The notes under the pieces were generated by a model. The model was given only the letters and a program-made list of their open reading frames with translations. It did not search any database and was not told the DNA's origin. DNA of 64,000 bases from an uncultured Kordia sp. GTDB taxonomy: Bacteria; Bacteroidota; Bacteroidia; Flavobacteriales; Flavobacteriaceae. Shown here piece by piece: positions 7,890-17,194 of this stretch (the stretch's first letter is position 1; the number at the start of each line of letters is the position of its first letter). The stretch covers positions 186,001 to 250,000 of the forward strand of contig NZ_CANMEZ010000005.1 in NCBI RefSeq assembly GCF_947496985.1, written 5' to 3'. The position numbers were made by a program, and so were the translations under genes.

Positions 7890-10196
7890 CTAAAAATCTA
7901 CTCGAAAACTTAAATTAGGAGTAATACCCAATGCCTGATTTTGAACTTGAGAAACAACTTGGTTATCTAAATTATAATACTCATTTAAGATGTTTTGCTG
8001 ATCGAATACATTCCAAATAGATAATCCAATTTTAGAATTAATCTTGTCCTTTTTAGAAAGTGTCAAACGATAGGTTGCAGAAAAGTCGGTTCTAAAATAA
8101 TCTTCTAAAGTTGAAGCATTTGGCGAATTATAATTAATATCACCATTTATAACTTCAGGCACACCAATTGAAGTTGTTGGTCTTCCTGTGCGGTAATAAC
8201 TTCCTAAAGAAAATTCAAAGTCTTTATATGTATACGTTCCACCAAGCGTAACATTATGCGTAATATCAATATTATTTGGAAATGGATTACCGTTGTTGAG
8301 CGATGTAAATCCATAGTCATTTTTACTCACCGAATAACTCATCCATACATTAAAATCATGCCATTTTTTATTAAACAATACATCAACTCCTTTGGCTGTA
8401 TAACTTCCAATCGCATTTACAAACTGAAACTGGTTTTGAAAACCTTGACTTCTCGTTGTAATTCCGTCAACTTCTTTAATATACACTTCTGCGCTTATCA
8501 ATAAATTATTCTTGCTGTATTGTACACCAACAGAAGCTTGTTTACTTTTAATAAGTGGAACAGAAGTTCCATTTGCCAAGGTCCAACGACGTTTTTCAAT
8601 CCCTAAGAAATCATTCTGTAAATCAATTATTTGTGAAATTGCCTGACTTTTATATTCTCCTAATACTAATACACTAAAGTGATTGGAGAATTGTTGTCTA
8701 AAATTCAAACGTGGTTCAAAACGAAATTCATCAATTTTACCGTAACGATTTCCACGAATTCCAACATTAATCATAGTTCGATAACTATCGGAAACATAAT
8801 TTAGCTCAGAATATATGGCATGATTTCGCATGACATCTTTACGATCACTTCGAAATCGCGGATTGCTTACATCTTGAATATTAGTAATGCCAATTTCTGA
8901 AAATTGATACCCATTTTGAATCGTAAAGTTTTCATTGATGCGATATTTTGTGTGAAATTTAAAAGCGCTATCAGCTAAATCATTTTCTTGAAACAAACGT
9001 TGATTATTCGTAATGTCAAAATTAGTAGCTTCTAAATTATAATTAGAAGTGTAGAGTTGTACTTGCGTAGAAAACGAAGGAGACCATTCACGATTATAGG
9101 TTAATCCAGTGGCTAAGTTTCGTTGCGTAATCCCACTATTAACGGTTTGTAAACGATTATTGAAAGTTCCTTCTTCGGTATAACTTAAATCATTGAAAAT
9201 ATTTAGAAAGCTAAACTGTAAATTGTCTTTTTTAGAAATATCATAAATCAATTTTGTACTCATGTCATAGAAATGAAAATCTCTATTTGTTGTTGTTGTA
9301 CTATTGGTTTGTTGATTGTTATTAGTGATATCTGTATCTTGAAAAATACGATCAAAATACACCGTATATGTTGGTGTTTCAATTAAATCTGTAATAGAGC
9401 GACGCGCTGAAACTTGCACTTCCATTTTTTTATTCAATTGAATTTTGGCAAAACCATCTGCATGAATCAAATTTAATCCTGCGCCTGCTTTTAAAGAATC
9501 GTTTGGATGTTCATCTAATTGCATTTGAATCATACCAGAAACACCATCACCATATTTAGAACTTGTTCCGTTTTTAGTTACAGTAACTTTATCTAAAAAG
9601 TAAGGGTTAAACGCAGAAATCAATCCGAAAAAGTGTCCAGATTGATACATTTTTATATCGTCCCACAACAAAATATTCTGATCATTAGTTCCGCCACGAA
9701 TATTAATATTGGAAACGGTTTCGTTAATACTAGAAATTCCAGGTAAAGCTTGAATTGTTAATAAAACATCGGGTTCGGTAACGCCGGGAAGAATACCAAA
9801 GTTTTTTGGTTTTACGGTGACTTGCCCAGTTCTATTTGTGGAAATTCCAGAAGCAATATATTCGGTTAAGTAAATTTCATCCAACTCTTGAATCTGATCT
9901 ACAAAAACAGTAATTGCAATATAGCGTCCGTTAATTAATGTAAATCGTAAATTGGTTTCTGTCTCATAACCTTTCAATAAATCTTCAAGAGCAATTGTTT
10001 TCTGTTGAGGTGTTACAAATACATTTTCAATAAACTTATCAGCATATGAAAAAACGACGTCGTATTGTTTTTCAATACTAGGTAATAATTTAGACAGTAA
10101 TATTTTATTCTCTTGATTTTCTTGTGCAATAATGCATTGAAAACTAAGAAAGAAGAAAAGAAAAGTGAATAAGGTTTGTACGCGTTTTTTAATCAC
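7890..10196 (-). CDS. TonB-dependent receptor with STN signalling domain (FecA-like)
   Basis: This is a 768-aa outer-membrane receptor. It has a signal peptide, then an STN (secretin/TonB short N-terminal) domain at about residues 33-96 (QYDVVFSYADKFIENV...ALEDLLKGYETETNLRFTL), which in FecA-type receptors passes the ligand signal to an anti-sigma factor. The plug follows (PGVTEPDVLLTIQALPGISSINETVSNINIRGG, DDIKMYQSGHFFG), then a TonB-dependent beta-barrel ending in a terminal Phe (LSFRVDF). Its start overlaps the end of the FecR gene by 8 bp and an ECF sigma gene precedes that, so this is one signalling operon. The ligand cannot be read from sequence; iron chelates or oligosaccharides are both possible. 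Confidence 0.93.
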   Translation of the reverse strand: MIKKRVQTLFTFLFFFLSFQCIIAQENQENKILLSKLLPSIEKQYDVVFSYADKFIENVFVTPQQKTIALEDLLKGYETETNLRFTLINGRYIAITVFVDQIQELDEIYLTEYIASGISTNRTGQVTVKPKNFGILPGVTEPDVLLTIQALPGISSINETVSNINIRGGTNDQNILLWDDIKMYQSGHFFGLISAFNPYFLDKVTVTKNGTSSKYGDGVSGMIQMQLDEHPNDSLKAGAGLNLIHADGFAKIQLNKKMEVQVSARRSITDLIETPTYTVYFDRIFQDTDITNNNQQTNSTTTTNRDFHFYDMSTKLIYDISKKDNLQFSFLNIFNDLSYTEEGTFNNRLQTVNSGITQRNLATGLTYNREWSPSFSTQVQLYTSNYNLEATNFDITNNQRLFQENDLADSAFKFHTKYRINENFTIQNGYQFSEIGITNIQDVSNPRFRSDRKDVMRNHAIYSELNYVSDSYRTMINVGIRGNRYGKIDEFRFEPRLNFRQQFSNHFSVLVLGEYKSQAISQIIDLQNDFLGIEKRRWTLANGTSVPLIKSKQASVGVQYSKNNLLISAEVYIKEVDGITTRSQGFQNQFQFVNAIGSYTAKGVDVLFNKKWHDFNVWMSYSVSKNDYGFTSLNNGNPFPNNIDITHNVTLGGTYTYKDFEFSLGSYYRTGRPTTSIGVPEVINGDINYNSPNASTLEDYFRTDFSATYRLTLSKKDKINSKIGLSIWNVFDQQNILNEYYNLDNQVVSQVQNQALGITPNLSFRVDF

Positions 10197-11088
10197 GTTT
10201 TAGAATAATCGAATTTTGTTTCTTTTGATATTTAAGCTGTAACGGTAACGTAATTGATTGCAATGCCATCTCCATATCGGTATGTGTAAAACTACAAGTA
10301 AACACTTCTGAAGTATCTACATTACTAGCATCAATAGTTACATTGTACTGTCGTTCAAATTCTTGAATAACTTCCTGTAAAGGTAAACTTTTAAAAGAAC
10401 TTTCATTGCGAATCCATGAAGGTTCTTTTAGCATTTCTTTTTCATTGCGAATTTGTTTCCCATTTAATATCAAAAAGCGTTGTCCTGGTTTTAAAACAAC
10501 AGGATTGTCATTGTAATTTACTTTTACAGAACCTTCATAACAAAAGACTTCAAATAAATTATCACGTTGTTTTACATTGAATTGTGTTCCGAGTACGGTT
10601 ACAACTCCATCGTTAGTAACTACACTAAATGTAGCTCCTTTGGCTACTTTAAAATATGCTTCACCTTCTAAATTTACTTTTCGGTTTTCATTCCATGAAT
10701 CTTCATCATATGATAAACTTGATACAGCATTTAGCGTAACAGCTGAAGTATCGGGTAATTCAATAGCTGTTTTGTCGGCAACTTGTGTTTCTACAAGCGT
10801 TACATTTGGTATTGTTGAATATAAGTATGCGCCAAACCCAATTACTAAAATCGCAGCAATGCGTAGCAATGGTTTGAACCATGAAGTAGGTTTTGATGTG
10901 TCTTTTTGTATCGGTTTTTGTACAGCATCATACGCAGCTTCAACATCTACAGTTGGCGCTTTAAAATACTGTAAGGCAGCGTTCATTTTTGTTAATTCCT
11001 CATAATCTTCAAGCTGTTTAAAAGCTTCAAATTCTTCCGGTGTCAACGAATGATCTAGCCATTTCTCTATTAATTCTTCTCGTGTCAT
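10189..11088 (-). CDS. FecR-type anti-sigma factor
   Basis: This is a 299-aa inner-membrane anti-sigma regulator. The cytoplasmic N-terminus (EELIEKWLDHSLTPEEFEAFKQL) is typical of Bacteroidota FecR proteins and would bind the sigma factor. A single membrane helix (LLRIAAILVIGFGAYLYS, about 71-88) leads to the periplasmic FecR domain (IELPDTSAVTLNAVSSLSY, GEAYFKVAKG..F.V.T..GVVTVLGTQFNV) and a C-terminal DUF4974-type domain (SLPLQEVIQEFERQYNVTI) that contacts the STN domain of the receptor. It overlaps the downstream receptor gene, which supports translational coupling. It lies 202 bp from the sigma gene. Confidence 0.93.
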   Translation of the reverse strand: MTREELIEKWLDHSLTPEEFEAFKQLEDYEELTKMNAALQYFKAPTVDVEAAYDAVQKPIQKDTSKPTSWFKPLLRIAAILVIGFGAYLYSTIPNVTLVETQVADKTAIELPDTSAVTLNAVSSLSYDEDSWNENRKVNLEGEAYFKVAKGATFSVVTNDGVVTVLGTQFNVKQRDNLFEVFCYEGSVKVNYNDNPVVLKPGQRFLILNGKQIRNEKEMLKEPSWIRNESSFKSLPLQEVIQEFERQYNVTIDASNVDTSEVFTCSFTHTDMEMALQSITLPLQLKYQKKQNSIILKRD

Positions 11089-11203
11089 AATCGTTTCTTA
11101 TCTATATAACAACCAACTGTTTAAAATTCCCCTCTTTTAATAATGGAAATATACTTTTCTTCACTTTTTTACGTTATCTTCTATTTTTTACGAGCAATAA
11201 AAT

Positions 11204-11260
11204 TGTCATTTCGAGAACTTCTTACTACTAAATTCCTCTAAAATTTCATACGAAGTGACA
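11204..11260. repeat. Imperfect palindromic intergenic repeat
   Basis: TGTCATTTCG (11204-11213) and CGAAGTGACA (11251-11260) are inverted, with one mismatch, around a 37-bp spacer. This resembles the 'GTCATTTCGAG...' palindromic repeats found between genes in many flavobacterial genomes. It lies between the sigma-factor gene and fecR, so if transcribed it could lower read-through from sigma to anti-sigma. Confidence 0.55.
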
Positions 11261-11290
11261 TTTTTGTTTTTTTAATTTTCATCTAAATAT

Positions 11291-11806
11291 TTACAACTCT
11301 TTAATTTCTTCCCGTAATTTTGCCAATGCTCTATAAATACGTTTTTCTACTGCTTTTGACGAAATATCTAAAATAGCTGCAATTTCTTTATGCTTTTTCC
11401 CTTCAATTCTGTTCATTAAAAAAGCAGTACGTTCCGATTCTGTCAAATTTCCAATAGCACGTTGTAACTTTTGTAAATACTCTTGTTCCTGCATTAAAAA
11501 CTCAGGACTTTCATTGGTATGCGCTTTGGGTTTTACTTGTCTGTGTTGCAATACTACTTTATGATGTTTTACCTCATTTAGCATTAAGTTATTACCAATG
11601 GTAAAAACATAACTCTTCGCTTTTTCGGGTTTCACTTTTCCACAATTTTGCCATAACTTAGTAAATGCTTCTTGTGTTTTATCTTCAGGATTCAAATAAT
11701 CACCAAACTTATAATACAAATACGCGTACAAGCTTTGATAATGTTTCTGAAAAATTTTAGAAAACAAACCTTCATTGCATATATTTTCGTGTATAGATTT
11801 TGGCAT
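11291..11806 (-). CDS. ECF RNA polymerase sigma factor (FecI-like)
   Basis: This is a 171-aa extracytoplasmic-function sigma factor. Region 2 is visible as LFSKIFQKHYQSLYAYLYYKFGDYLNPEDKTQEAF with KLW and NNLMLNEVK. Region 4 is NLTESERTAFLMNRIEGKKHKEIAAILDISSKAVEKRIYRAL, a helix-turn-helix for the -35 element. The frame is open for 38 more codons upstream, but those codons read as hydrophobic non-domain sequence, so I place the start at MPKSIHENICNEG, which gives the usual family length. It heads the sigma / FecR / TonB-receptor operon and is presumably held inactive by the FecR protein until the receptor binds ligand. It is divergent from the LamG lipoprotein, with about 140 bp between them. 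Confidence 0.9.
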   Translation of the reverse strand: MPKSIHENICNEGLFSKIFQKHYQSLYAYLYYKFGDYLNPEDKTQEAFTKLWQNCGKVKPEKAKSYVFTIGNNLMLNEVKHHKVVLQHRQVKPKAHTNESPEFLMQEQEYLQKLQRAIGNLTESERTAFLMNRIEGKKHKEIAAILDISSKAVEKRIYRALAKLREEIKEL

Positions 11807-11945
11807 AAATAGTAGATAATTTGAGGCTAAAAGTAAACATAAATTTTTTAACTTGTAAGGTGGGAATTTTGTCGTTTCAGTTGTTAAAGAAGTAATATAC
11901 TTGAAGATTGTCAGGTTCAATATTTCCCGAATACCATAAAACTAT

Positions 11946-13961
11946 ATGAGCAAAATCTCTAAAATAACGTATTTACGATGGTTGTTTTCGCTTTTCGCGA
12001 TATGTCTCTGTATAACTTCTTGCCAAGAAGAAAGACTAGAAACCATAACACCCAATGCAGAAGAAACCTTAGTTGCAAATACGATGTTACCACAATTAAT
12101 GGAACGCATTTCATTACTTGATGGATCTGCCGATAACTTTATAGACAGTGCAAATTGTTTCTTAGTTGATTTACCAGTAACGGTTTCTATCAATGGAATA
12201 ACAATTGTTGTCAATAGTGTAAATGATTACAGTGAAATTATTGCCACATTGAATCAATCAGACAATAATGATGTAACAATTACATATCCAATCACTATAG
12301 TTTTAAGTGACTATTCAGAAATTGTGATTGAAAATCAAGAACAGTTACAAACTCAAATCAATAACTGTACAGGACCAAACCAACCAGATATTGACATTGA
12401 ATGTATTGATTTTCAATATCCGTTTAGTATTGCCATTTTTGATACAAACTTTGAAGTAATCGAAACACAAAGCATTACAGATGACGAAACATTATTCTAT
12501 TTCTTGGAAAGCCTTTCAAATGGTATAGTGGCAAGTATTAATTATCCAATAAGTTTAGTAAATGCAGCAGGAACAGTAATTTCTGTTAATAGTAATCAAG
12601 AATTGGAAACGGCTATAGCTGCCGCAGAAAACACCTGTGATGAAGATGATGATAACAATTACAATGACGCAAATTGTACACAAGCATTCGTAACCGAGAA
12701 CTTAATCGATTGTTTTTGGCGAATTACCAATTTAGATGGAAACACACAATTGATCTACGAATTCTATTTCAATCAAGATGGTTCGTTCACCTTTTCAACA
12801 GAACCGACAAGTAGTACGGTATATGAAGGGAATTGGGAAGTAACAACTTCAAACGGAAGTTTAGTTTTAAACATTAGCAATGTTACTTCAAATATAACAT
12901 CAGTTAATGGTTCATGGATTATTGACGAATGTACTACAGATGAATTGCAATTGCATAACGGAAACCAACAACTAACGCTTCAAAAAAGCTGTGAAAACAA
13001 TACGCCTTTTGAATGTTTTGAAAACATTCAAAGGACTATTTGTGATGAAGATAATCCGTTTGATGGATTTGTAGAAATGAATTTAGAGGAATTGTTTATT
13101 GAAACCATCACATGTACACAACCGTATGATTTTTCATTCCATATAACACAAGTGGATGCAGATGCTAGTGTAAATGCACTAACTCCAAACTCATACACAA
13201 ATACAAGTGCCGTAGAAACTTTATACTTACGTATTCAAGATAATACAGGAGTTTATGAAGTATATACAATTACAATTGCAGTAGAAGAATGCTGTACAAG
13301 TGCAATGACAACACCATTAATAGACAATTTAATACTATACATGCCATTTGCTAACGAAGTAAAAGACTTGGTAAGCAATTGGGAAACAACAGGAAACTAT
13401 ACATATGTTTCAGATAGAGATGGAAATACTAGCTGTGCTTTAGGTTTTAATGGAAGTGAAACTTTAGAAGTTCCTATAACAACAACAAATCAAATAGTGC
13501 AAGGAGATGCATTTTCTGTAAGTCTTTGGTTTAAAATGCAAAACACTAATGCCTCTAATTATGAAATTTTACTTCAAAAAGGAAGTGCCATCAGTGAAGG
13601 TTTCCAAATAAGTGTATTCGACTTAAATACACCTGTTTTTAGTGATGCAGATTCAGGATATGGTTTATGGGATGATCCTTGGAATATGGATGCCAATTTA
13701 CCATCAGATACTACCAATTGGCATCATTTAGTACTAACGGTTGATGGAAACAATACAGTACGATTATACAGAGATGGACAACAACGAAATGAAGATGTAA
13801 ATTCTACAATAGATATAGGAAGTACACCATTAATGAATTATATGCTAGGAAGTGGTTTTGAAGGTCATTTAGATGATATCCGCATGTACAACATTGCGTT
13901 GACGCCTAATGATGTTTCTACGTTATACACATTAGATGCAGATTGCAATGCGTGTCTGTAA
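11946..13961 (+). CDS. LamG-domain lipoprotein, 671 aa
   Basis: This is a probable outer-membrane lipoprotein. The signal peptide (LRWLFSLFAICLCITSC) ends in a lipobox Cys followed by QEE. Two related modules follow, each ending in a pattern like I-x-YPI-x-L...I-x-V-x-S-x-x-EL...C (about residues 70-145 and 150-232). Next comes a lipocalin-like or calycin-like stretch (NCTQAFVTENLIDCFWRITNLDGN...NWEVTTSNGSLVLNIS), then a part around 355-450 with paired cysteines. The C-terminal LamG / concanavalin A-like domain spans about 455-660 (FSVSLWFKMQ, WHHLVLTVDGNNTVRLYRDG, GHLDDIRMYNIAL). LamG domains usually bind glycans or other surface ligands. Its divergent placement from the sigma/FecR/receptor operon suggests it may belong to the same regulon; this is an inference. 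A good terminator follows. Confidence 0.82.
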   Translation: MSKISKITYLRWLFSLFAICLCITSCQEERLETITPNAEETLVANTMLPQLMERISLLDGSADNFIDSANCFLVDLPVTVSINGITIVVNSVNDYSEIIATLNQSDNNDVTITYPITIVLSDYSEIVIENQEQLQTQINNCTGPNQPDIDIECIDFQYPFSIAIFDTNFEVIETQSITDDETLFYFLESLSNGIVASINYPISLVNAAGTVISVNSNQELETAIAAAENTCDEDDDNNYNDANCTQAFVTENLIDCFWRITNLDGNTQLIYEFYFNQDGSFTFSTEPTSSTVYEGNWEVTTSNGSLVLNISNVTSNITSVNGSWIIDECTTDELQLHNGNQQLTLQKSCENNTPFECFENIQRTICDEDNPFDGFVEMNLEELFIETITCTQPYDFSFHITQVDADASVNALTPNSYTNTSAVETLYLRIQDNTGVYEVYTITIAVEECCTSAMTTPLIDNLILYMPFANEVKDLVSNWETTGNYTYVSDRDGNTSCALGFNGSETLEVPITTTNQIVQGDAFSVSLWFKMQNTNASNYEILLQKGSAISEGFQISVFDLNTPVFSDADSGYGLWDDPWNMDANLPSDTTNWHHLVLTVDGNNTVRLYRDGQQRNEDVNSTIDIGSTPLMNYMLGSGFEGHLDDIRMYNIALTPNDVSTLYTLDADCNACL

Positions 13962-14010
13962 AATATAAAAATAAGTGTTTATTTTAAGTTAGTTTAGTGT
14001 AACTTAGTTA

Positions 14011-14046
14011 AAAGCTGCTTTTTGTTGAATTAGGGCAGCTTTTTTT
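14011..14046 (+). terminator. Rho-independent terminator of the LamG lipoprotein gene
   Basis: AAAGCTGC (14011-14018) pairs with GCAGCTTT (from 14034), followed by a T tract. It lies about 50 bp after the stop codon. Confidence 0.85.
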
Positions 14047-14137
14047 ATGATATATATTATATAAAAACTTAATAAAACCTAGGTTTATTTGTGGATTATA
14101 TTTTATGTTTAAGAACATAAGTCATAATCCATGACGA

Positions 14138-14389
14138 TTAACAAAAACGACAAGTTTTCTCTCTTAATGTTAATGGCTCAATCACAGTAATAGTAGTTGT
14201 AGTGCACATATTTAGTGTGCAAATTGTAGTAAAAGGTGGTACTGGACAAACAATATTGTTTGTATTATCGTTTGGTCCACATTCATGTATAGAGCAATTT
14301 GTGGTTGCAGTTCCTCCTTTAACTGAATGACTCAAATTAGAGATAGACATTTTCGCGAGTCTTAATGATTTAAGATTCTTTTTTTTCAT
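14138..14389 (-). CDS. Class I lanthipeptide-like RiPP precursor, 83 aa, seven Cys
   Basis: The peptide opens with the leader shared by six genes in this window: MKKKNLKSLRLAKMSISNL, then a GG at residues 25-26. The core after GG is 57 residues long and very rich in Thr and Cys (seven Cys; runs such as TATT and CTTTTITV). This fits the Bacteroidota peptides annotated as class I lanthipeptide or natural-product precursors, in which Ser/Thr are dehydrated and joined to Cys. No LanB dehydratase, LanC cyclase or peptidase-transporter gene is in the window, so any processing must be encoded elsewhere. The start codon is preceded by an AT-rich leader (ATTTTATATT) shared in similar form by other members. 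The family call rests on leader similarity and is good; maturation to a lanthipeptide is inferred. Confidence 0.75.
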   Translation of the reverse strand: MKKKNLKSLRLAKMSISNLSHSVKGGTATTNCSIHECGPNDNTNNIVCPVPPFTTICTLNMCTTTTITVIEPLTLREKTCRFC

Positions 14390-14492
14390 AATATAAAATT
14401 TTAATGTTTAGTAATAGGTTGTACCTACACATACTTAGTTACATTTTTTATGAAAAAATATTAAAATAAAAATGAAATTCTAGTAATCAAAC

Positions 14493-15146
14493 TTACCCAG
14501 AAACCTTTTCCAATAACTCTTTTGCTTCTTGTAATGCTATGATCTTTTGATCAATTTCTTCCATAAGATTTTTTTGAGCTTGCGGATCAATTTTTTTGCG
14601 TTTTGAACCTGCTTTGCTCATTTCGGTTTTAAAAGCTTCAATATTTACAAGATCTATTTCTTGTTTTTCTAAGGTTTCTGCAACTCTAATATTAAATCGA
14701 GCAATTTCAGGTGTCATTTTTATATATGACGGAATAAAGAATTTATCTTTTACACCTTGCCAATATGCTTCTGCATCTTCCTCACGATCTGGAAACTCTA
14801 TTTTTTCAGAACGTAAGTTCTTTACACGTTTCTTTTCAGACATGTACGCAAAACCTATAATTAAAAGGATAAAACCAATGAAAAGTCCAAACGTTACACC
14901 AATACCTGTCCATTCATATGCCATATAGGTGACAACAAAAGGTAGTGGGATGCTCAACAACCACATTGGAATAAAAAATAAACGTCCTTCTTTAACAATA
15001 AAAGAAGCTACCATAACCATCCAGCTGGCACAAATGGTAAGCATTTCTTCACCCATGCCACCAAAGTAATAAATGCCATAAAAAGGAAGTGATAAAAGTG
15101 CAGCAAGTAAGGTCACTATAATAGCACCTGCATTGAAAATAATCAT
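14493..15146 (-). CDS. Four-helix membrane protein of unknown function, 217 aa
   Basis: I do not recognise a named family. Four hydrophobic segments fill the first 105 residues (for example AGAIIVTLLAALLSLPFYGIYY, TICASWMVMVASFIV, IPMWLLSIPLPFVVTYMA and FGLFIGFILLIIGFAYM). A cytoplasmic, charged and probably helical C-terminus follows (KKRVKNLRSEKIEF... to EEIDQKIIALQEAKELLEKVSG), ending in a likely coiled coil. No enzymatic motif is seen. It is flanked on both sides by the RiPP-type precursor genes on the same strand. A role in their export or immunity cannot be excluded, but nothing in the sequence supports it. Confidence 0.8.
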   Translation of the reverse strand: MIIFNAGAIIVTLLAALLSLPFYGIYYFGGMGEEMLTICASWMVMVASFIVKEGRLFFIPMWLLSIPLPFVVTYMAYEWTGIGVTFGLFIGFILLIIGFAYMSEKKRVKNLRSEKIEFPDREEDAEAYWQGVKDKFFIPSYIKMTPEIARFNIRVAETLEKQEIDLVNIEAFKTEMSKAGSKRKKIDPQAQKNLMEEIDQKIIALQEAKELLEKVSG

Positions 15147-15231
15147 GGTATATACAGTTTTAAGATTTTAAAAGTAAGTCATAATTATGAATTCTACAAA
15201 GAGAAGATTGAGGTAAATCTATTTTTAAACT

Positions 15232-15268
15232 ATAAAAAATAAAGGCCAGAATAGTTTCCGACCTTTAT
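15232..15268 (-). terminator. Probable terminator of the 15298-15462 precursor gene
   Basis: TAAAGG and CCTTTA bracket a short loop (TAAAGGCC...CGACCTTTA). On the minus strand the stem is followed by an A/T tract containing TTTTTT. It lies about 30 bp past the stop codon of the minus-strand peptide gene. Confidence 0.6.
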
Positions 15269-15297
15269 AAACTTGAGAAGTATTCAACTAAAATTTA

Positions 15298-15462
15298 CTA
15301 ACAAGCATATTCACTTGCCGTTGGATGACAATTTCCTGTACGACTTATATCTGACCAACTATCACAGTAAAAAGATCTAGGAGGTCTTCCTCCAACTAAG
15401 TTAGCCATACTTGAAATTGCTTTTTTGTTCAACGTCAATGTTTTAAGATTTCTCTTTTTCAT
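15298..15462 (-). CDS. Class I lanthipeptide-like RiPP precursor, 54 aa, three Cys
   Basis: The leader MKKRNLKTLTLNKKAISSM matches the family consensus LKSL-x-LNKK-x-IS and ends in GG at residues 24-25. The 29-residue core starts RPPRSFYCDSWSD and contains three Cys and several Ser/Thr. The frame is open for 20 further codons upstream, but the leader consensus fixes the start at 15462. A hairpin terminator follows. No modification enzyme is nearby. The call rests on leader similarity to the five other members in the window. Confidence 0.72.
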   Translation of the reverse strand: MKKRNLKTLTLNKKAISSMANLVGGRPPRSFYCDSWSDISRTGNCHPTASEYAC

Positions 15463-15522
15463 AATAAATGATTTAAAAATTAATAATGATGTGAAATTAG
15501 AGCAGTAACAAATCGTTTGCAA

Positions 15523-15816
15523 GAATCATAACCTGTGATTCATGAACTGGAGGCGCTACATGAAAAATCTTAAAAAAATCATAACTAATAAATGCTTCAA
15601 ATAAGACTGATTAGGATGAAAATTCTATTTATAATCAGAGCAAGGAAACACTATTCATAATAAAAAATCAACTCCAGTCTACTGACACAAGGCGCTTATC
15701 TTAGAGAAATCAGAAGAAAAACCTTAATAATCTTGTTGAAAACGAGCGGTTTTATACTTTCAAAATTTATAAGTTTCTCCTATCTTTGCAACTTCTCAAA
15801 AAAAGAATACAAACGT
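15523..15816 (+). promoter_or_regulatory. Region upstream of ffh, with -7 element TATCTTTG (15781-15788)
   Basis: This is 294 bp without a gene, between a minus-strand precursor gene and ffh. TATCTTTG at 15781-15788 is an exact TAnnTTTG match 29 bp before the ffh start. A small inverted repeat, GAATCA...TGATTC, lies around 15525-15545. Nothing else stands out. Confidence 0.55.
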
Positions 15817-17148
15817 ATGTTTAATAATTTAAGTGAAAAGCTAGATAAAGCGATGCATGTTCTTAAAGGACATGGAAGTATAACAGAAGTAAATGTTGCA
15901 GAAACATTAAAAGAAGTGCGTAGAGCATTACTTGATGCCGATGTAAACTTCAAAATTGCAAAAGACTTTACAAAAAGGGTAAAAGAAAAAGCTTTAGGAC
16001 AAAACGTACTTACTACCTTACAACCAGGACAGTTAATGGTAAAGATCGTTAAAGACGAACTTACCGAACTAATGGGAGGAGATGCAGCAGGAATCAACTT
16101 GTCAGGAAAACCATCAATCATTTTAATGTCTGGTTTACAAGGTTCGGGTAAAACAACCTTTTCTGGTAAACTTGCCAATTACTTAAAAAGCAAAAAAACA
16201 AAGAAACCTTTATTAGTTGCCTGTGATGTATATCGTCCGGCGGCGATAGATCAGTTACATGTAGTTGGTGATCAAATAAAAGTGGATGTATTTTCAGATA
16301 GAGGAAACAACGATCCGGTTGCTATTGCACAAGCAGGTATTGCACATGCAAAAGAAAACGGACACAATGTGGTAATTATAGATACCGCAGGTCGTTTGGC
16401 AGTTGATGAAGCCATGATGACCGAAATAGCAAACATTCACAAAGCTATTGAGCCACAAGAAACACTATTTGTAGTGGATTCTATGACTGGGCAAGATGCG
16501 GTGAATACAGCAAAAGCCTTCAATGATATTTTGAACTTTGACGGAGTTATCTTAACAAAGTTAGATGGTGATACACGTGGTGGAGCAGCAATCTCTATTA
16601 AATCAGTAGTAAACAAACCAATCAAATTTATTGGTACAGGTGAGAAGATGGAAGCTATTGATGTATTCTATCCTTCACGTATGGCAGATCGTATTCTTGG
16701 AATGGGAGATGTTGTTTCGTTAGTAGAAAGAGCGCAAGAGCAATTTGATGAAGAAGAAGCTAGAAAACTACAAAAGAAAATTGCGAAAAATCAATTTGGT
16801 TTTGATGATTTCTTAAAGCAAATACAGCAAGTGAAGAAAATGGGTAACATGAAAGACTTAGTCGGAATGATCCCAGGAGCTTCCAAAGCAATGAAAGGTA
16901 TGGAGATTGAAGATGATGCTTTCAAACATATTGAAGCATTAATTCACTCAATGACACCAGACGAGCGTTCAAAACCAGCAATGATAAATGCAAGTCGTAA
17001 AAAGCGTATAGCTAAAGGAGCTGGACGTTCTGTACAAGAAATGAATCAATTGTTAAAGCAATTCGACCAAATGAGCAAAATGATGAAGATGATGCAAGGC
17101 GGCGGCGGAAGAAAGCTAATGCAAATGATGAAAGGAATGGGCGGATAA
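15817..17148 (+). CDS. ffh: Signal recognition particle protein Ffh
   Basis: This is the 443-aa SRP54-type GTPase. It binds signal sequences of nascent membrane proteins together with SRP RNA and delivers ribosomes to FtsY. The N domain (MFNNLSEKLDKAMHVLKGHG...) is followed by the G domain with P-loop SGLQGSGKTTFSGKLA, VACDVYRPAAIDQL, DTAGRLAVDE and TKLDGDTRGGAA. The C-terminal M domain is methionine-rich and ends in the MMKMMQGGGGRKLMQMMKGMGG tail. An in-frame upstream extension exists, but it overlaps the promoter and the family starts at MFNNLSEKL. The neighbouring folD gene fits common flavobacterial order. Confidence 0.98.
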   Translation: MFNNLSEKLDKAMHVLKGHGSITEVNVAETLKEVRRALLDADVNFKIAKDFTKRVKEKALGQNVLTTLQPGQLMVKIVKDELTELMGGDAAGINLSGKPSIILMSGLQGSGKTTFSGKLANYLKSKKTKKPLLVACDVYRPAAIDQLHVVGDQIKVDVFSDRGNNDPVAIAQAGIAHAKENGHNVVIIDTAGRLAVDEAMMTEIANIHKAIEPQETLFVVDSMTGQDAVNTAKAFNDILNFDGVILTKLDGDTRGGAAISIKSVVNKPIKFIGTGEKMEAIDVFYPSRMADRILGMGDVVSLVERAQEQFDEEEARKLQKKIAKNQFGFDDFLKQIQQVKKMGNMKDLVGMIPGASKAMKGMEIEDDAFKHIEALIHSMTPDERSKPAMINASRKKRIAKGAGRSVQEMNQLLKQFDQMSKMMKMMQGGGGRKLMQMMKGMGG

Positions 17149-17194
17149 ACTATATCAGTCGCAGTTAACAGTTTCAGTATATAGTAAATAAAAT

